DNA of 46,470 bases from Clostridia bacterium (lineage in GTDB: Bacteria > Bacillota > Clostridia > Lachnospirales > Lachnospiraceae): positions 1-46,470 of the forward strand of contig SAAB01000022.1 in assembly GCA_009929615.1 (NCBI GenBank), in the 5' to 3' direction. Under the pieces are notes generated by a model. The model had not been told where the DNA came from and made no database searches. It was given only the letters and a program-made list of their open reading frames with translations. Made by a program: the position numbers and the translations under genes. This document shows, piece after piece, positions 44,686-46,470 of the stretch. The first letter of the stretch is position 1. Every line of letters starts with the position of its first letter.

Positions 44686-45342
44686 TTAGTCAATCTGAGT
44701 TACAGTTGTCTTAATTGTAATGCTAATTGTAGCAGCAGTTGCTGCATCTCCAAGTTTTGTATCTTTTTCGTCATTATTGTCATTAAATGCCCACTTCCAA
44801 GATACAACTGGTGCAGCATCAGTTTTTGTACTCAAATTAGTACCTGGTTCATAATCAGCTTTGTATGCTTCGATTGCAGACTTAATAGCAGCCTTAAAAG
44901 CTTCCACACTAGTTTGTGCAGTTCCCTTAATAGTAGTTTCACCAACTTTCACTTCAAGAGGGCAATAATATTCGCCATTAACTTCCCAATTTTTAAGGTC
45001 AACAGTTGCTACATTAGTTACACGAACAGCTACTTCTGGTTTGCCAGAGAGAGTAACTGAAGTCAGATTACCAGATGTACCAGGAGCTACAACTTTAGCG
45101 CTTGCTTCGCCAACAACAGTATTATCTCCTAAAGTATATGCCGTATCTGTTTTTTTATAAGTATCACTGAACATAGTACTAGATGTTGCCGTAACTGTAA
45201 CGCCCCACTTAGCTACTCTTGCTTCATCAGATGCATTTCCTGAAGTTACATACTTCGCAAAAGTACCACTAATAACACTTGTAGTCAGCAATGTAGCTAC
45301 CATTAATGCAGAAGCAGCTCTCATCATTTTATTTTTCTTCAT
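44686..45342 (-). CDS. TasA/camelysin-like secreted protein 1
   Basis: This 218-residue protein starts with a signal segment (MRAASALMVATLLTTSVISG) followed by TFAKYVTSGNASDEARVAKWGV, the hallmark of SipW-dependent substrates. Cleavage is expected near residue 28-30. The mature protein is Thr/Ala/Val-rich and beta-prone, as in TasA fibres. AAAGGAG precedes the ATG. It lies downstream of the first SipW-type peptidase and is followed by a partial terminator, so it may be the major subunit. Confidence 0.85.
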   Translation of the reverse strand: MKKNKMMRAASALMVATLLTTSVISGTFAKYVTSGNASDEARVAKWGVTVTATSSTMFSDTYKKTDTAYTLGDNTVVGEASAKVVAPGTSGNLTSVTLSGKPEVAVRVTNVATVDLKNWEVNGEYYCPLEVKVGETTIKGTAQTSVEAFKAAIKSAIEAYKADYEPGTNLSTKTDAAPVVSWKWAFNDNNDEKDTKLGDAATAATISITIKTTVTQID

Positions 45343-45537
45343 AGTATAAACTCCTTTCTTTGTTTGTTTTTGTCGTGTTTTGCTGTTTTAAAAACAGTAC
45401 AATGTAAAAAACACTCTTCGCCGATCTTTATAAAATCGGTTTTATCCATCCCTATCAAGAACGGTCAAGACTGTTTCTTGATACATGACATTTATATATC
45501 CAGTCTTTGCGTGGCCCACAAAAACTAAATACCATTT
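45343..45537 (-). other. Spacer between peptidase and TasA-like gene
   Basis: No gene is supported. It contains CAAGAA/TTCTTG and CCGAT/ATCGG hairpins and an AT-rich 15-base palindrome (CTGTTTT-type, about 45384-45398). The GGCCACGCAAAGACTGG sequence resembles a c-di-GMP riboswitch core only in part. A separate promoter for the major TasA-like gene could lie here but was not identified. Confidence 0.4.
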
Positions 45538-46173
45538 TTACTTTTCACTGTTTTTCTGTTTTTCGGCCCTTAAAGCTTCAAGTTCTTTTAACAGGGCATC
45601 TGTATCTTCCTTATTCTTCTTCTCATACATTCTTCGTCTTATTACATCATAGGCAACAAGCAGTATGATTGGACAGATAACACAGATAATAAGACCCTGT
45701 GTTGTCTGCATAAACATGGCAATGTTACCAGCCCCTTTAATCCTTGTACTATATACACCCACAAGCTTGCTTGAGGGAACAATCGCCTTATCTTCTACAT
45801 TGTTCGCATCACCCTTTGTAACCCATGCAAGCTCACCATTTTCATCCTTAGTGACTTCCATAACTCTATGGGTAACAGTTGAAGTACCATTACCCGATGG
45901 ATCAAAGAAACAAATAATATCTCCAGTCTTAACCTCTTCTGCCTCTACCTGTTTACAGATAATAAGGTCGCCTGATTCAATCTCAGGATACATAGAATCA
46001 GTTAACACAATCATCGGAAATCTAGATCCGAAACTTGGAACCTCACCCTTATTGGTATAACTTTTTACAATCAGTGTACAGTTAATAATTAAAATAGGAA
46101 TTAGAATAATACATAGCACTGTCCCTATTACCGTCATTACTTTATATATAGTTGTTGTCTTCTCTTTTTCCAT
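45538..46173 (-). CDS. SipW-type signal peptidase I, first copy
   Basis: This 211-residue signal peptidase of the ER/SipW type has Ser60 (TDSMYP), His102 (VTHRVM) and Asp122 (KGDANN). The usual bacterial catalytic Lys is absent. Helices lie at about 13-36 and 155-177, and a charged tail ends it. The pairing with the TasA-like gene downstream matches the Bacillus sipW-tasA order. It shares about the same architecture as the second copy at 42647 but the sequences differ widely, so the two probably have separate substrates. Confidence 0.92.
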   Translation of the reverse strand: MEKEKTTTIYKVMTVIGTVLCIILIPILIINCTLIVKSYTNKGEVPSFGSRFPMIVLTDSMYPEIESGDLIICKQVEAEEVKTGDIICFFDPSGNGTSTVTHRVMEVTKDENGELAWVTKGDANNVEDKAIVPSSKLVGVYSTRIKGAGNIAMFMQTTQGLIICVICPIILLVAYDVIRRRMYEKKNKEDTDALLKELEALRAEKQKNSEK

Positions 46174-46253
46174 TGATTTTCCCCACGTTTATTTCTAGTG
46201 TTCTCATATTCCCCCAAAGTTGTTTATATATTGAGTAATTTTATATTTACGTA

Positions 46254-46284
46254 ATTATAATACACCCTCCCCGCGTCCTGTCAA
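46254..46284 (-). promoter_or_regulatory. SigA promoter of the SipW locus
   Basis: On the minus strand TTGACA (46284-46279) is followed by TATTAT at 16 bases (46262-46257) and TATAAT at 19 bases (46259-46254). The spacer is unusually G-rich (GGACGCGGGGAGGG). The start codon is about 80 bases downstream. Confidence 0.65.
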
Positions 46285-46331
46285 TATTTCTCTAAGTTAT
46301 GCATTGAATTTATAATTATAGTGTAAATTCA

Positions 46332-46351
46332 GGGCCGGATTTCTCCAGCCC
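46332..46351 (-). terminator. Weak hairpin after the partial upstream gene
   Basis: On the minus strand GGGCTGG (46351-46345) pairs with CCGGCCC (46338-46332) around AGAAAT. No proper T-run follows, so termination may be incomplete. Confidence 0.5.
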
Positions 46352-46355
46352 AATC

Positions 46356-46470
46356 TCACTCATATTCTAATTGTATTTCACCGTTTTTATATATCGTGAT
46401 TTTACTGATGCATTCATAGTCATCCGGGTTAAGGTAGTCCAGTCCGTTATAAGGAATCCCCAGTGTTTGA
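46356..46470 (-). CDS. C-terminal end of an unidentified gene (partial)
   Basis: The last 37 codons of a minus-strand frame run in from the window edge and stop at TGA 46358-46356, giving LNPDDYECISKITIYKN followed by GEIQLEYE. The pattern of a short strand (ISKITIYKNGEIQLEY) resembles the tail of some clostridial serine recombinases, but the fragment is too short to assign. Confidence 0.45.
   Translation of the reverse strand, partial: QTLGIPYNGLDYLNPDDYECISKITIYKNGEIQLEYE

Noticed and set aside
45480-45530. Possible c-di-GMP-I riboswitch (ACGCAAAG core) before the TasA-like gene
   Set aside because: Only the one short block fits. The GGCAAACC part, the GAAA tetraloop and receptor stem are missing.

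Overview
The window looks like a chromosome segment of a gut Bacillota, class Clostridia, probably Lachnospiraceae. The grounds are strong GGAGG ribosome-binding sites, frequent GTG/TTG starts, an S24-repressor/Y-family polymerase cassette of clostridial type, SipW-type signal peptidases with TasA-like substrates, and AT-rich surface-polysaccharide genes beside higher-GC housekeeping genes. The assignment is an inference from gene content. No rRNA, tRNA or CRISPR array was seen.

Layout. (1) 1-5.6 kb: an accessory or defence-like segment with a small XRE regulator, a large NACHT-type STAND NTPase and an HTH/ImmA-IrrE zinc peptidase. (2) 5.7-9.3 kb: a LexA-like repressor divergent from the peptidase gene, followed by a translesion-polymerase operon ending in a clear terminator. 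(3) 9.3-17.1 kb: small island genes (DUF6809-like, HTH protein, VOC protein, a gene broken by an amber codon) split by an IS21-family element. The istA of that element is itself interrupted by a Recombinase-in-Trio (RIT) element with three tyrosine recombinases. Removing the RIT with one AAAGGG copy restores an open istA frame. (4) 17.1-22.2 kb: a SEC-C protein, two copies of an 87-88 bp hairpin repeat around a sugar-nucleotidyltransferase remnant, then glmS and glmM.

(5) 22.4-38.9 kb: a minus-strand surface-polysaccharide operon. It is read from an acyltransferase and a DUF1972 glycosyltransferase through rfbC, GT4, acetyltransferase, GT2, Wzy, a GT52/38-like sialyltransferase homologue, a PP-loop enzyme, Wzx, pyruvyltransferase and an F420-dehydrogenase-like protein. 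It ends in a KdsB-like / pyruvate-aldolase-fusion / KdsC-like / AraD-like set. That set plus the sialyltransferase-like enzyme suggests manufacture and transfer of a CMP-activated 3-deoxy-ulosonic acid by a pyruvate-aldolase route, without KdsA or NeuB. Two acyltransferase genes carry G9 tracts and may be phase variable. The operon leader is almost free of G.

(6) 39.4-39.8 kb: a decayed IS200/IS605 TnpA. (7) 40.2-46.2 kb: a minus-strand TasA/SipW-like surface-fibre locus with two SipW-type signal peptidases, two TasA-like proteins, a membrane-anchored TasA-like protein, and two BspA/DUF285-type repeat proteins. The window ends in the tail of an unidentified gene.
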